A stretch of 61,212 nt of DNA from Fervidicoccaceae archaeon (GTDB lineage Archaea; Thermoproteota; Thermoprotei_A; Sulfolobales; Fervidicoccaceae): the NCBI GenBank assembly GCA_038878695.1, contig JAVZVD010000002.1:198734-259945 (forward strand), given 5' to 3'. The notes below the pieces were generated by a model that searched no databases, was not told the origin of the DNA, and was given only the letters and a program-made list of their open reading frames with translations. Made by a program: the position numbers and the translations under genes. This document shows, piece by piece, positions 43,701-50,465 of the stretch. The first letter of the stretch is position 1. The number at the start of each line of letters is the position of its first letter.

Positions 43701-43922
43701 GAGAGGCTCGAGTGGGTCGAGGCCTCGGACCTCCACAGGATCCTCTCGGAGCTCGTCGAGGAGGGGCGGGGGAAGAGGGCGGAGGCGGAGCTGAGAAGAG
43801 CTCTCGAGAAGAGGGCCAGAGCTCTCTACGTGCTCTGGCTCGCGCTCGAGCGACTCGGCGAGAGAGCTGGAGAAGAGGCGCGGCCCGCGTCGGGGAGCTC
43901 TCGGGACGAGTCCAACAGGTGA
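40761..43922 (+). CDS. Large archaeal SF2 DEAD/H-type helicase
   Basis: 1053 residues. Motif I is SGAGSGKT (Lys80) preceded by a Q-like YYHQ, motif [10 protein letters not shown] (194-197), motif III LTATLA, motif IV TLVFTRS, motif [13 protein letters not shown] and motif [10 protein letters not shown]. About 550 residues follow the core, with no Zn-finger or nuclease motif that I recognise. This tail starts with a winged-helix-like region. The layout recalls crenarchaeal relatives of the Hrq1/YprA (COG1205) and Lhr groups. It is a single gene with its own promoter, distinct from the Lhr gene at 50466. DNA repair or RNA processing are both possible. Confidence 0.85.
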   Translation: MIVADTAERLRSMGYEVIVDVSPRVLPRRSEVSFDDIIPGIEREAPWLSGKRLYYHQLLALEALSRGENLVLRSGAGSGKTEAWALYALKRASREQTFKVLAVYPTLALGADQIKRLEVYARAVGRRALKIDALERARFAREKGVGALRRALAEASIVTTNPAFLLHELKVALEHPSRPLLASVFRDLKLLVIDEVDFYGPRSLALLMAIVRFLTRMSGGLQVAVLTATLANPEDLCSFLKTETGRECSIVDGEPFQVENRLIVVLGKDLRSVWEKIRSLPLDPKRVEELGAEFAEALRSYEKFSRDPFRFLAALSALGRDVPSPGLDPEEVLSSCAESDGVTLVFTRSIARAEELTRKLRERLGDLVASHHHLVPKERREEIEEKARRGELKIIVSPRTLSQGIDVGTIVRVVHYGLPEEVREFRQREGRKGRREDIPFTESIVIPLGLWDWELLSKGLDTFKKWLSLPLERVQVNPSNLYISLFTGIAKLVSPWLGRELDERERRALEAAGVLSRDGSLNERRLRRIWERINFYEFGPPYGIKRYLVDEDGGRRPLEEIGRCDLVERFQPGCFDLAEDSIVVEHVLGRTGRTVAAVHERRLTYKLLREVDALLDALESYEDLKLRWGEQPRLLHDVARGRVHSEVNCVVYPPKRGFGRYLKVPNRVLWFVVSERPRLARIAGRLSVFYDRRVVYVPTDVHGQYEDYTYGYLFEVEEREDPVLLRLGLALLKVFLRRTAGVPLSLIEYGVERIGEKKFFELHEPEAAGFLEAADWPSIASSLEKYEPDELDLVLLGMTDDIAYSDFTSLGLEWERVKLAARRVIDYIALRDKIRLALRGSELVVDKPSRALRLASIEGVAHVLEEGALPRVLTCVAVFNGESSASALEVIPLIPGASPIGELRALEVAIEDLALYEGFRLVVSSSQASLKLAKISGLKRLERLLERGEVSLLDVSEKMRGLGLEPASVGALASEVKLAGERLEWVEASDLHRILSELVEEGRGKRAEAELRRALEKRARALYVLWLALERLGERAGEEARPASGSSRDESNR

Positions 43923-43986
43923 CGGAGAGAAATCGAGCGATGGAGCTAGGCGCGCTTCTTTTCGCGCTTTGGCGCGAGGCTCACCC

Positions 43987-44499
43987 TCACCGCCTCTCCT
44001 CTAGTAGTCTCCGAGTCTCTCCTCGCAGCCAGACCATAGGCTCCTCATCGCTGTTCTTGTAGGCCTCCACGACCTCCCCGATCACTAGGACGTGGTCTCC
44101 GACCTCCACGGTCTTCACCAGATTGCACTCGAGAACGACGGGGGCCTCGGAGATCACCGGGGCCACGATTCTCCTCGCGGGGCGAGGCGTTATGCCGGCG
44201 ACCGAGAACTTGTCGGCCTCTCGACCGCTCAGCTCGCCGAAGACCCTCATCGTCGCCTCCTCGAGCCTCCGCGAGACCAGGTTGACGGCGAAGGCCCCGA
44301 ATCTCCTCACGAGCTCGAGCGTGTGCCTCGAGGGGTGAATCGAGACCGCGACCATGGGCGGTTTCCACGAGACTCTCGAGAGCCAGGCGGCGGCCATTCC
44401 CCCTCTCTCGCCTGGCTTGCTCGGATCTCCGGCAGTGACAATGGCCAGGGGGTGAGGTATGTGCTCCGGGCCCTGGACAGGGTCCAGCATCTCGGTCAA
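43987..44499 (-). CDS. Flavin reductase-like FMN-binding protein
   Basis: 170 residues with the split-barrel flavin reductase fold: HPLAIVTAGDPSKPG at the N terminus, MAAAWLSRVSWKPPMVAVSI (the FMN loop) and FAVNLVSRRLEE. VVLECNLVKTVEVGDHVLVIGEVVEA closes the barrel. Homologues reduce free flavin with NAD(P)H or act as stand-alone electron carriers in archaea. The upstream region has no clear partner. GTG or ATG start as given. Confidence 0.88.
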   Translation of the reverse strand: MTEMLDPVQGPEHIPHPLAIVTAGDPSKPGERGGMAAAWLSRVSWKPPMVAVSIHPSRHTLELVRRFGAFAVNLVSRRLEEATMRVFGELSGREADKFSVAGITPRPARRIVAPVISEAPVVLECNLVKTVEVGDHVLVIGEVVEAYKNSDEEPMVWLRGETRRLLEERR

Positions 44500-44592
44500 G
44501 GCCCGACACTCGCTCTCACTTTGGCTCGGGGCCTATATCTGCGTTCGCGATCGATCGCTCCCCTCTCGCCCCGAGGTCGAAGGAGCTCTCAG

Positions 44593-45270
44593 CTAACAGA
44601 TTAAGACCAGGAGGCCCAAAGCGATCAGGACCGAGTAAGTCGCGTAGCCGATGAGGAGGAGCAGAGCGAAGGCCATGCCGTAGCTCGCTATCACGTGGCT
44701 CCCGGAGACCTCGTGCTCCGCGCCGCTGAGGGGCTCCCTCTCCGCGTCGAAGACTAGCCTCGCTGGTGCGCCCTCAACTACCAGCGGGAAATAGAACCTG
44801 CTCCGCTTAAACTCGTCCACGCTCATGGTCTTGCCCGCGAGGAAGAGGACGGCCCTCTTGAAGAGGGGGAGGCCTCTCGTGAGCCTCGAGAACTCGCGCA
44901 CCCTCCTCGAGTTGCAGTAGACGTTGCGAGAGACCACGGCGAGAGGATAGACCAGCCCGATCGCGAAAGTCGCGACGAGCGGCGTGGTCGGGATGGGGCC
45001 CGCCAGGACGAGATAGGGGTTCAGCGCCCCTACTAGTAGCGCCAGAGGGGCATCGGCTCTCCCCATGAGGCCTCTCGCGCTGAGCAGACAGATCGCCCCC
45101 GCCATAAGCCCCGTCTGCGAGAGAGAGAGCGCGGCGACGGCCGGGCTCAGAGCCTCCCTTGACGCGAGCAGCGCGTAGAGGGCCGCCGCGACGGGGGCCG
45201 CCGCGTAGAGCGTCCTGTAGGATATCATTCTCTCTCGCGCGTCTTGGTAAGACGCGGCGGCAAGCAGCAC
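44593..45270 (-). CDS. Archaeal prepilin/preflagellin peptidase (A24), N terminus uncertain
   Basis: 225 residues with about six membrane helices. The first catalytic Asp is in SYQDARERMIS and the second in LMGRADAPLALLVG, where most relatives have GxGD, so here the Gly before Asp is Ala. PibD/FlaK-type proteins cut pilin and archaellin signal peptides on the cytoplasmic side. The GTG at 45270 leaves the first helix short. A better start, GTG at 45341 or 45335 with a GGTGGAGGAG site and a TATA box (45366-45378), lies in another frame, so a one-base frameshift near 45290-45310 is possible. Confidence 0.75.
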   Translation of the reverse strand: MLLAAASYQDARERMISYRTLYAAAPVAAALYALLASREALSPAVAALSLSQTGLMAGAICLLSARGLMGRADAPLALLVGALNPYLVLAGPIPTTPLVATFAIGLVYPLAVVSRNVYCNSRRVREFSRLTRGLPLFKRAVLFLAGKTMSVDEFKRSRFYFPLVVEGAPARLVFDAEREPLSGAEHEVSGSHVIASYGMAFALLLLIGYATYSVLIALGLLVLIC

Positions 45271-45365
45271 CAGCGTCGACGCGCACGAGAGCAGAGCGAG
45301 GTCGGTCGAGCAGCGAGGGCCCTCCAGGCGTGTTCACCGCCACCGCTTCTCTCCTCCACCCTCCT

Positions 45366-45378
45366 CTTTTTATCTGAG
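45366..45378 (-). promoter_or_regulatory. TATA box upstream of the A24 peptidase gene
   Basis: Leftward CAGATAAAAAGAG lies about 30 bases before the frame-shifted GTG starts at 45341/45335. Its distance to the GTG at 45270 is about 95 bases, unusual here, supporting an N terminus further upstream. Confidence 0.4.
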
Positions 45379-45440
45379 TCGTGCGGAGCGCGTCCGGGTG
45401 AGTCTGTCTGAGCCTCTTCCCGACCAGGAGATGGGTTAAG

Positions 45441-45584
45441 ATGTGCCAGCGCTTAGTTATCAAGTCGACGAGTTATGCTCTGGCCGCAGCGGCGATAGGC
45501 TTCGTGAGGTTCGTCGCGCTGAGCGCGCTCTTATCGGTGCGGAGGCCTCCGAGAAAGGAGCGACTCACGTCGAACAACGATTGA
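45441..45584 (+). CDS. Possible small single-span membrane protein
   Basis: 47 residues from ATG with GGAG upstream: a basic start, a hydrophobic segment YALAAAAIGFVRFVALSALL and a strongly basic tail (VRRPPRKERL). It is the only convincing frame in the gap 45379-45736, which otherwise shows nothing. No family known; could be chance. Confidence 0.3.
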   Translation: MCQRLVIKSTSYALAAAAIGFVRFVALSALLSVRRPPRKERLTSNND

Positions 45585-45736
45585 GCTCTGCTCTCGGAAG
45601 CGTAGACCGCCTCGCGCCCCCGCCGCGGGCTCGCCTTTAAAAGGAGCCGGGGAGCTTAATCGCGCGAGCCCCCTCGAGGCCTCTCTGCTTTCGCTCGCCG
45701 AGAGGCCTCGGCCCCCTCCCCCGGTGGCTGACCGCC

Positions 45737-48448
45737 TTGAGACGCGCTATGCTAGCTCTCCTGATAGCGTGGCTGGTCGTCTGCGCCTTTCTAGCCTTCG
45801 AGGCTCTGAGGCTCGAGTCGAGGCTCGTCTACACTGAGGAGCCCTTCGTGCCCAAAGAGGCCGAGAGCTACGTCGGCCTCCGCGTTCTCCGCGAGCTGGG
45901 AGTGACCTCGGGCGACTACGTGCTCGTCGTATTCTCGCCCAACGATCTGAGCACGTGCAGAGAGGTGGAGGCCGAGATATCGCGCGCTGCCGCGGACTAC
46001 GGGGTCAGCGTCGTGGGGGCGGCTCGGGTCTACGATATCGTCCTGAGCGAGGTCGAGAGCAGACTCGCCGAAGCTCTTAGGAGCGCCGCTGACTCGGTCG
46101 AGGCCCTAGAGAGGATGGGGCGCGAGGCGTCGAGAGCAGTCGATGACGCGTCGAGGATCCTCAACACCGCCTACTCGGCCGCGCGCCTCTACCTCGAGTT
46201 CTACGAGAGAGCCGAGGAGGCCGGCTCGCCCGACCCCGCCTCCTCGGCGCGAGACTCTCTGCTCTCCCTGGCTCCGCCCGAGCTGGCCCCCCTCGTGGGA
46301 GTCTTTCACGAGAAGTTCGTCGAGCTTTCTCGAGCGCTCGGACGCGAGGAGGCCGCGAGAGCGGCCCTCATCGAGGCCGCGGGATCGATCAGCTCCGAGC
46401 TGAAGGAGCTGCTCTCGAGCTTCGACTTCTCGAACTACACCGATAGAGCTGCCGTGATAGCTTACGTCTATCAGCGCTCTGGGGCGGCATCTTTAGGCGT
46501 GAGCCTTGAGGAATTCGAGGTCCTCACGGAAGACCCAACGAGCGGGGCGCGATCGATCGTGATGTCAAGGCTCTCTCAGCGCCTGGGCGCTTGCGCCGAG
46601 CGCGCTCTCGACGACGTGCTGGCCGGGGCCGATCCCCGGGAAGCTGCCTCGAGGAGTTGCGGAGACCTGATCGAGAGGCTCGCCCCCTTCCCGAATGCTC
46701 TGCCCGAGGAGGTCAGGAGGAAGTTCCTCGCCGGCGACTACGCGCTGGCCTTCGCCTTTTTTAGGGAGAAGATCTCGGTCGAGGAGGCCTGGACCCTGCT
46801 GTCGCGGCTCAAGACCTCTCTCGAGAGAGTAACCGAGGAGGCCTACGCGACAGGCTCCGTGGCGCTCTGGGCCGAGCTCGCGAAGAATACCGCGAGCGAG
46901 GTCAAGAGAATAGATAGAGCGACCATCGCGCTGGTCGTTGCGCTGCTCCTGGCCCTCACGGCGAGCCTAGCCGCGCCAGCTATAGTACTCGTCACGACGG
47001 GTCTGGCTGCCGTCGCTGCTCTCGGGCTTCTCAGCCTCCTCGCCACGAAGCTGGACTTCTACTATCTCACTAGGAGCACGATATTCCCCCTCGTCTTCGG
47101 CATAACCGTCGACTACTCTCTGTTCTACCTATTCAGGGTGGCAGAGGAGAGGGCGAGAGGGCTGAGCTGGGACGAGGCCGTTGCCGTGGCGAAGTCCAGA
47201 GTGGGCAGAGCCCTCCTCGTGGGCGGAGTAGCCGTGGTCCTGGGCTTCTCTGCTTACGCTCTCACGCCTCAGCCTGTGATAAGGAGCGCCGGCCTGGCTC
47301 TCGCAATCGCGTCCGCGATCGGCTTCCTCTCCAGCTACACGCTGCTCCCCTCACTGCTTCTACTCCTCGGGGAGAGATGGTCGTTCTGGCCCTCGAGGGC
47401 TCTCAAGCTCCCGGCGGCGAGGCAAGGCGCAGTCCTCAGGAGAGCTGCGGCTCCTCTGCTCGGAGTCAGCGCGCCGGTCGCCGCGGCCTCCGTCGCGTTG
47501 GCGGCGCTCCTAGTCGCGCTCTACGCGGCCACCCCTCCTACGGCCAATATATATCTCGCCATGCCCGAGAACTCCGACGTCTTGAAGGCGGGCAGGACGT
47601 TGCACGAGTTCTTCCCGACCGAGTCCTACTCGACGATCTACGTCCTGCTACCATCGGACTCGGCCGAGCGCCTATCCCTGCTCTCGGCGATGGAGCACGT
47701 CAGAGGAGTCGAGGCTTCGGCGATCGATGGGTGGACCCTAGCCGTCCTCAGACTGGACGTGGATCCTCTCGATGACAGGCTCTTCGAATTAGTGCCCAAG
47801 CTGAGAGAAGCCGCGAAGTCCTTGGACCCGAGAGCCCTCGTGACGGGGTACTCCGCATTGAGGATAGACCTAATCAGCCTCGTGACCAAGAGCTATTGGA
47901 CCTTCACGGTCCCCATCGTCATGCTCTTCGTCTTGATCTACATGATCGCGAGCATGGGATCTCTACTAGTCCCCCTCTCGTTCCTAGCGATGGTGCTCCT
48001 CAGCACTTTCGCCGGTCTACTCGCCTCGGCCGCGATAATGGCCGAGTCAATGAGGGAGGCCAGCTTCGTATACACGAGGTCGCCTCTCTACTGGTTCACG
48101 CCGATCGTCGCCTTCGGCCTCATGGTCACGGTCGGCATGGACTACAGCGTCTTCCTGGCCGCGAGAGCTAAAGAGAACGTGAGCGCTGGTCTCGAGGTGG
48201 ACGAGGCTACGCTCCTGGCCGTCGAGAGAACGGGGGCCGTGGTGGCGGCCTGCGGCGTCATACTGGCCGGAGCCTTCTCTTCTCTGCTACTCTCGGACGT
48301 CCCGATGCTGAGGCAGGTCGGCCTCTCCATCATGATCTCGGTGCTCCTAGATACGTTCGCGGTGAAGCCTCTCTTGATGCCGGCCCTCCTCAAGTCGTTG
48401 GGCAAGCGAGCCTGGTGGCCGGGCAGAGGTCTCGTGCTGGGGGAGTGA
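45737..48448 (+). CDS. MMPL/RND-superfamily exporter
   Basis: 903 residues. The N-terminal helix AMLALLIAWLVVCAFLAFEAL leads into a large external domain with coiled-coil character (about residues 90-370). The first bundle follows near 385-560, with the sterol-sensing-like FGITVDYSLFYLFRVAEE, then a second external domain and a second bundle containing VTVGMDYSVFLAARAKE. Both D-Y-S motifs of the proton relay are kept. Such archaeal proteins may move lipids or peptides across the membrane. TTG start. The 3' end overlaps the convergent thiR by 102 bases. Confidence 0.88.
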   Translation: MRRAMLALLIAWLVVCAFLAFEALRLESRLVYTEEPFVPKEAESYVGLRVLRELGVTSGDYVLVVFSPNDLSTCREVEAEISRAAADYGVSVVGAARVYDIVLSEVESRLAEALRSAADSVEALERMGREASRAVDDASRILNTAYSAARLYLEFYERAEEAGSPDPASSARDSLLSLAPPELAPLVGVFHEKFVELSRALGREEAARAALIEAAGSISSELKELLSSFDFSNYTDRAAVIAYVYQRSGAASLGVSLEEFEVLTEDPTSGARSIVMSRLSQRLGACAERALDDVLAGADPREAASRSCGDLIERLAPFPNALPEEVRRKFLAGDYALAFAFFREKISVEEAWTLLSRLKTSLERVTEEAYATGSVALWAELAKNTASEVKRIDRATIALVVALLLALTASLAAPAIVLVTTGLAAVAALGLLSLLATKLDFYYLTRSTIFPLVFGITVDYSLFYLFRVAEERARGLSWDEAVAVAKSRVGRALLVGGVAVVLGFSAYALTPQPVIRSAGLALAIASAIGFLSSYTLLPSLLLLLGERWSFWPSRALKLPAARQGAVLRRAAAPLLGVSAPVAAASVALAALLVALYAATPPTANIYLAMPENSDVLKAGRTLHEFFPTESYSTIYVLLPSDSAERLSLLSAMEHVRGVEASAIDGWTLAVLRLDVDPLDDRLFELVPKLREAAKSLDPRALVTGYSALRIDLISLVTKSYWTFTVPIVMLFVLIYMIASMGSLLVPLSFLAMVLLSTFAGLLASAAIMAESMREASFVYTRSPLYWFTPIVAFGLMVTVGMDYSVFLAARAKENVSAGLEVDEATLLAVERTGAVVAACGVILAGAFSSLLLSDVPMLRQVGLSIMISVLLDTFAVKPLLMPALLKSLGKRAWWPGRGLVLGE

Positions 48449-49387
48449 ATTCGGAGCTCGAGAGGACTCGAGTCTCTCGGAGGACAACGCGAGGAGCCTC
48501 CCGATGATCTCCACCGCCTCGAGTCCGCTCCTGCCCAGCACGTAAACTATGGGCTCCATCCCGAGGCCCCTTGACGCGTCGATGACGTCGCATGGTCCTC
48601 TCTCCTCGACCTCTCTCGACAGGAGCTCCAAGAGCTCCTCCTCGCTCGCGTATTCTCCTCTCACCTCGCACACCCTGAGGCCCCATCTCTTGGCCTCCTC
48701 CACGAAGCGCTCGAGCCTTTTGATGCTAATGCAGGCTCTGATCTCTGGCCTTACCTTGGAGAGCAGCAAGAGCACGTGGGCCGTGTGCTTGCTGCCCCCG
48801 TAGACGGGCGAGCCCACGGCCATCACCTTCTCGTCTAGCTTGATTATCCTGCCGGGGAAGGCCACCACCTCGAGGTAGCTCGATGCCCTCGGCCTCGCCA
48901 CGGCTATGTTGGCTCCCACCTCCGGCACTAGCTCGACTACTCCGGGTATCTTCTCGAATCTCTCAAAGGCCATTCTAGTCTCGGCCACGTAGATGTCCTC
49001 GCGCGAATATAGAGAGTCTATCACCGTGCAAGAGTCCTCGATCTCGGCGTTCTCGCGCTCGTAGCCCTGACATATGAGCTTCCTAGCCACGACCGATAGC
49101 TCGTAGACGCTCAGGAGCTTCAGGGCCTCGAGGGGGCTCTTCTCGGCCGCCTCGGCCACGAGGTCGACGGCTAGGAGGACCTCGTCCCTCGGGAGTCCCG
49201 CTCTCTCTAGCTTGCTCAGCAGGCTCTCCTCATCGACTCTGGCCAGTTTATTTATCATGGGCTGAGAGAGTCCCGATAGCCTGGACACCTTGTACTGGCT
49301 ATGTCCCCGCTCTAGCAGCCTCTTCACGACGAGGGCCCTCAGCGCTGGCGTGACACGCCTCGCCACATACTCCATTGGAGTCCTCAA
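48347..49387 (-). CDS. ThiR-like regulator: HTH plus ThiN domain
   Basis: 346 residues. The N-terminal HTH (residues about 12-60) reads LLERGHSQYKVSRLSGLSQPMINKLA, seen in the parts SQYKVSRLSGLSQPMI. The C-terminal ThiN domain has NIAVARPRASSYLEVVAFPGRI, VYGGSKHTAHVLLLL and DASRGLGMEPIVYVLG. HTH-ThiN fusions are ThiR, an archaeal repressor of thiamine genes sensing thiamine phosphates, which fits thi4 and thiL nearby. The last 40 residues after IIGRLLAL run antisense through the exporter gene and look non-conserved. The natural end may be near 48450. TTG start, with an ATG at 49375. Confidence 0.85.
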   Translation of the reverse strand: MRTPMEYVARRVTPALRALVVKRLLERGHSQYKVSRLSGLSQPMINKLARVDEESLLSKLERAGLPRDEVLLAVDLVAEAAEKSPLEALKLLSVYELSVVARKLICQGYERENAEIEDSCTVIDSLYSREDIYVAETRMAFERFEKIPGVVELVPEVGANIAVARPRASSYLEVVAFPGRIIKLDEKVMAVGSPVYGGSKHTAHVLLLLSKVRPEIRACISIKRLERFVEEAKRWGLRVCEVRGEYASEEELLELLSREVEERGPCDVIDASRGLGMEPIVYVLGRSGLEAVEIIGRLLALSSERLESSRAPNSLPQHETSARPPGSLAQRLEEGRHQERLHRERI

Positions 49388-49410
49388 CGGAGGCCGCTCC
49401 CCCGCTCATC

Positions 49411-49463
49411 TTAAGGAGATTATTGTATAATAAAAAACCTTAGCGCGTTAAGGTCTTAAGGTT
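49411..49463. promoter_or_regulatory. Divergent thiR/dtxR promoter with TTAAGG operator repeats
   Basis: TTAAGG occurs at 49411-49416. An inverted AACCTTA lies at 49436-49442, and two direct TTAAGGT copies at 49448-49454 and 49456-49462. An AT-rich TATTGTATAATAAAAAA (49421-49437) can act as TATA box in both directions: leftward about 40 bases from the thiR start, rightward with the start site inside the repeats. The repeats would suit autorepression by the metal-dependent regulator. Confidence 0.55.
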
Positions 49464-49490
49464 TGGATCCGTCTAAATATCCGAGCAGAG

Positions 49491-50135
49491 ATGCTGAAGA
49501 CCGCTGGCTCCGAGGTCGAAGACTACATAACGACGGTCTACAGACTCGAGGAGGTCTACGGAGTGGCCAGGACCGTCCAGGTGGCCAGAGAGCTCGGAGT
49601 GACTCCGGCCACGGCCTCGAAGATGCTCGAAGTTATAGAGAAGAGGGGGCTCGCGGTCAGGACCAAGTATCGAGGAGTCAGGCTCACCGATGACGGTAGG
49701 AGAGCTGCCGAAGAGATAATCAGGAGACACAGAGTGGCCGAGGCTTTCCTGAGCAAGCTCATTGGCATGGACCTCGTGTCCTCGCACGTATACGCTCACA
49801 AATTCGAGCACATGCCCGACGAGATCGTGCAGAGGATCTTCGAGTTGATCGGCAGGCCGACTCGCTGTCCTCACGGCAACCCAATACCGGGCGCGGAGGC
49901 GGAGGCCGAGGGCGGAGTGATGAGGCTTAGCGATGTCGAGGCCGATGAGTATGTCGTGGTGAGGCTGGCCGGGGAGCTCCTCGAGCCCCTGAAGGAGGCC
50001 GTCCGAGCCGGGCTAGAGCCCGGCGCCAAGGTGAGAGTGATCGAGCGCTCGAGAGACAAGCTCAAGCTCGAGGTGGCGGGCCGCGAGGTGACCATTCCTA
50101 GGCGGACGGCCGAGACGATCTTCGTAGCGAGGTGA
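49491..50135 (+). CDS. DtxR/MntR-family metal-dependent repressor
   Basis: 214 residues. The N-terminal winged helix has EDYITTVYRLEEVYGVARTV and GVTPATASKMLEVIEKRGLA. The metal-binding dimer domain shows HVYAHKFEHMPDEIV and RPTRCPHGNPIPG, the DtxR motif containing the ligand Cys. A C-terminal SH3-like domain follows (ADEYVVVRLAGEL to EVTIPRRTAETIFVA). feoA comes after six bases, so iron is the likely co-repressor. Control by the repeats at 49411-49463 is inferred. Confidence 0.93.
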   Translation: MLKTAGSEVEDYITTVYRLEEVYGVARTVQVARELGVTPATASKMLEVIEKRGLAVRTKYRGVRLTDDGRRAAEEIIRRHRVAEAFLSKLIGMDLVSSHVYAHKFEHMPDEIVQRIFELIGRPTRCPHGNPIPGAEAEAEGGVMRLSDVEADEYVVVRLAGELLEPLKEAVRAGLEPGAKVRVIERSRDKLKLEVAGREVTIPRRTAETIFVAR

Positions 50136-50141
50136 GGTGCC

Positions 50142-50408
50142 TTGCCCACGACGCTGGCCGAGTTGAGGCCGGGAATCAGGGCCAAGATAATCTCGGTGCA
50201 AGCTCGTGGCCGAGGCCTGGAGAGGAGGCTCATGGAGATGGGGTTCGCTCCCGGAGCCCTCGTGAAGGTCGTGAGCAACAACGGCCGAGGACCCTTGCTC
50301 GTGGAAGTCGAGGGGGTGCGAGTGGCTCTCGGTAGAGGCGTGGCCGCGAGGGTCCTCGTCGAGCCGGAGGATGGGGGCCTCCCAAAGGAGCTTCCTTGCT
50401 CGAGTTGA
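50142..50408 (+). CDS. feoA: FeoA-domain protein
   Basis: 88 residues, SH3-like: TTLAELRPGIRAKIISV, GLERRLMEMGFAPGALVKVV and GVRVALGRGVAARVLV. FeoA normally assists the ferrous iron channel FeoB. feoB does not follow; the next gene is the convergent lhr. It is probably co-transcribed with the DtxR-type repressor. Confidence 0.92.
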   Translation: MPTTLAELRPGIRAKIISVQARGRGLERRLMEMGFAPGALVKVVSNNGRGPLLVEVEGVRVALGRGVAARVLVEPEDGGLPKELPCSS

Positions 50409-50465
50409 GGGCCCCCACCGGTCGGAGCTAAGGTGGCGCGGCTAGCGAGCTCTTGAGAGAGGCCG

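Noticed and set aside
44807-45463. 218-residue frame antisense region around the A24 peptidase
   Set aside because: Mostly a shifted shadow of the peptidase gene. Only its first codons, near the TATA box, might belong to the real N terminus.
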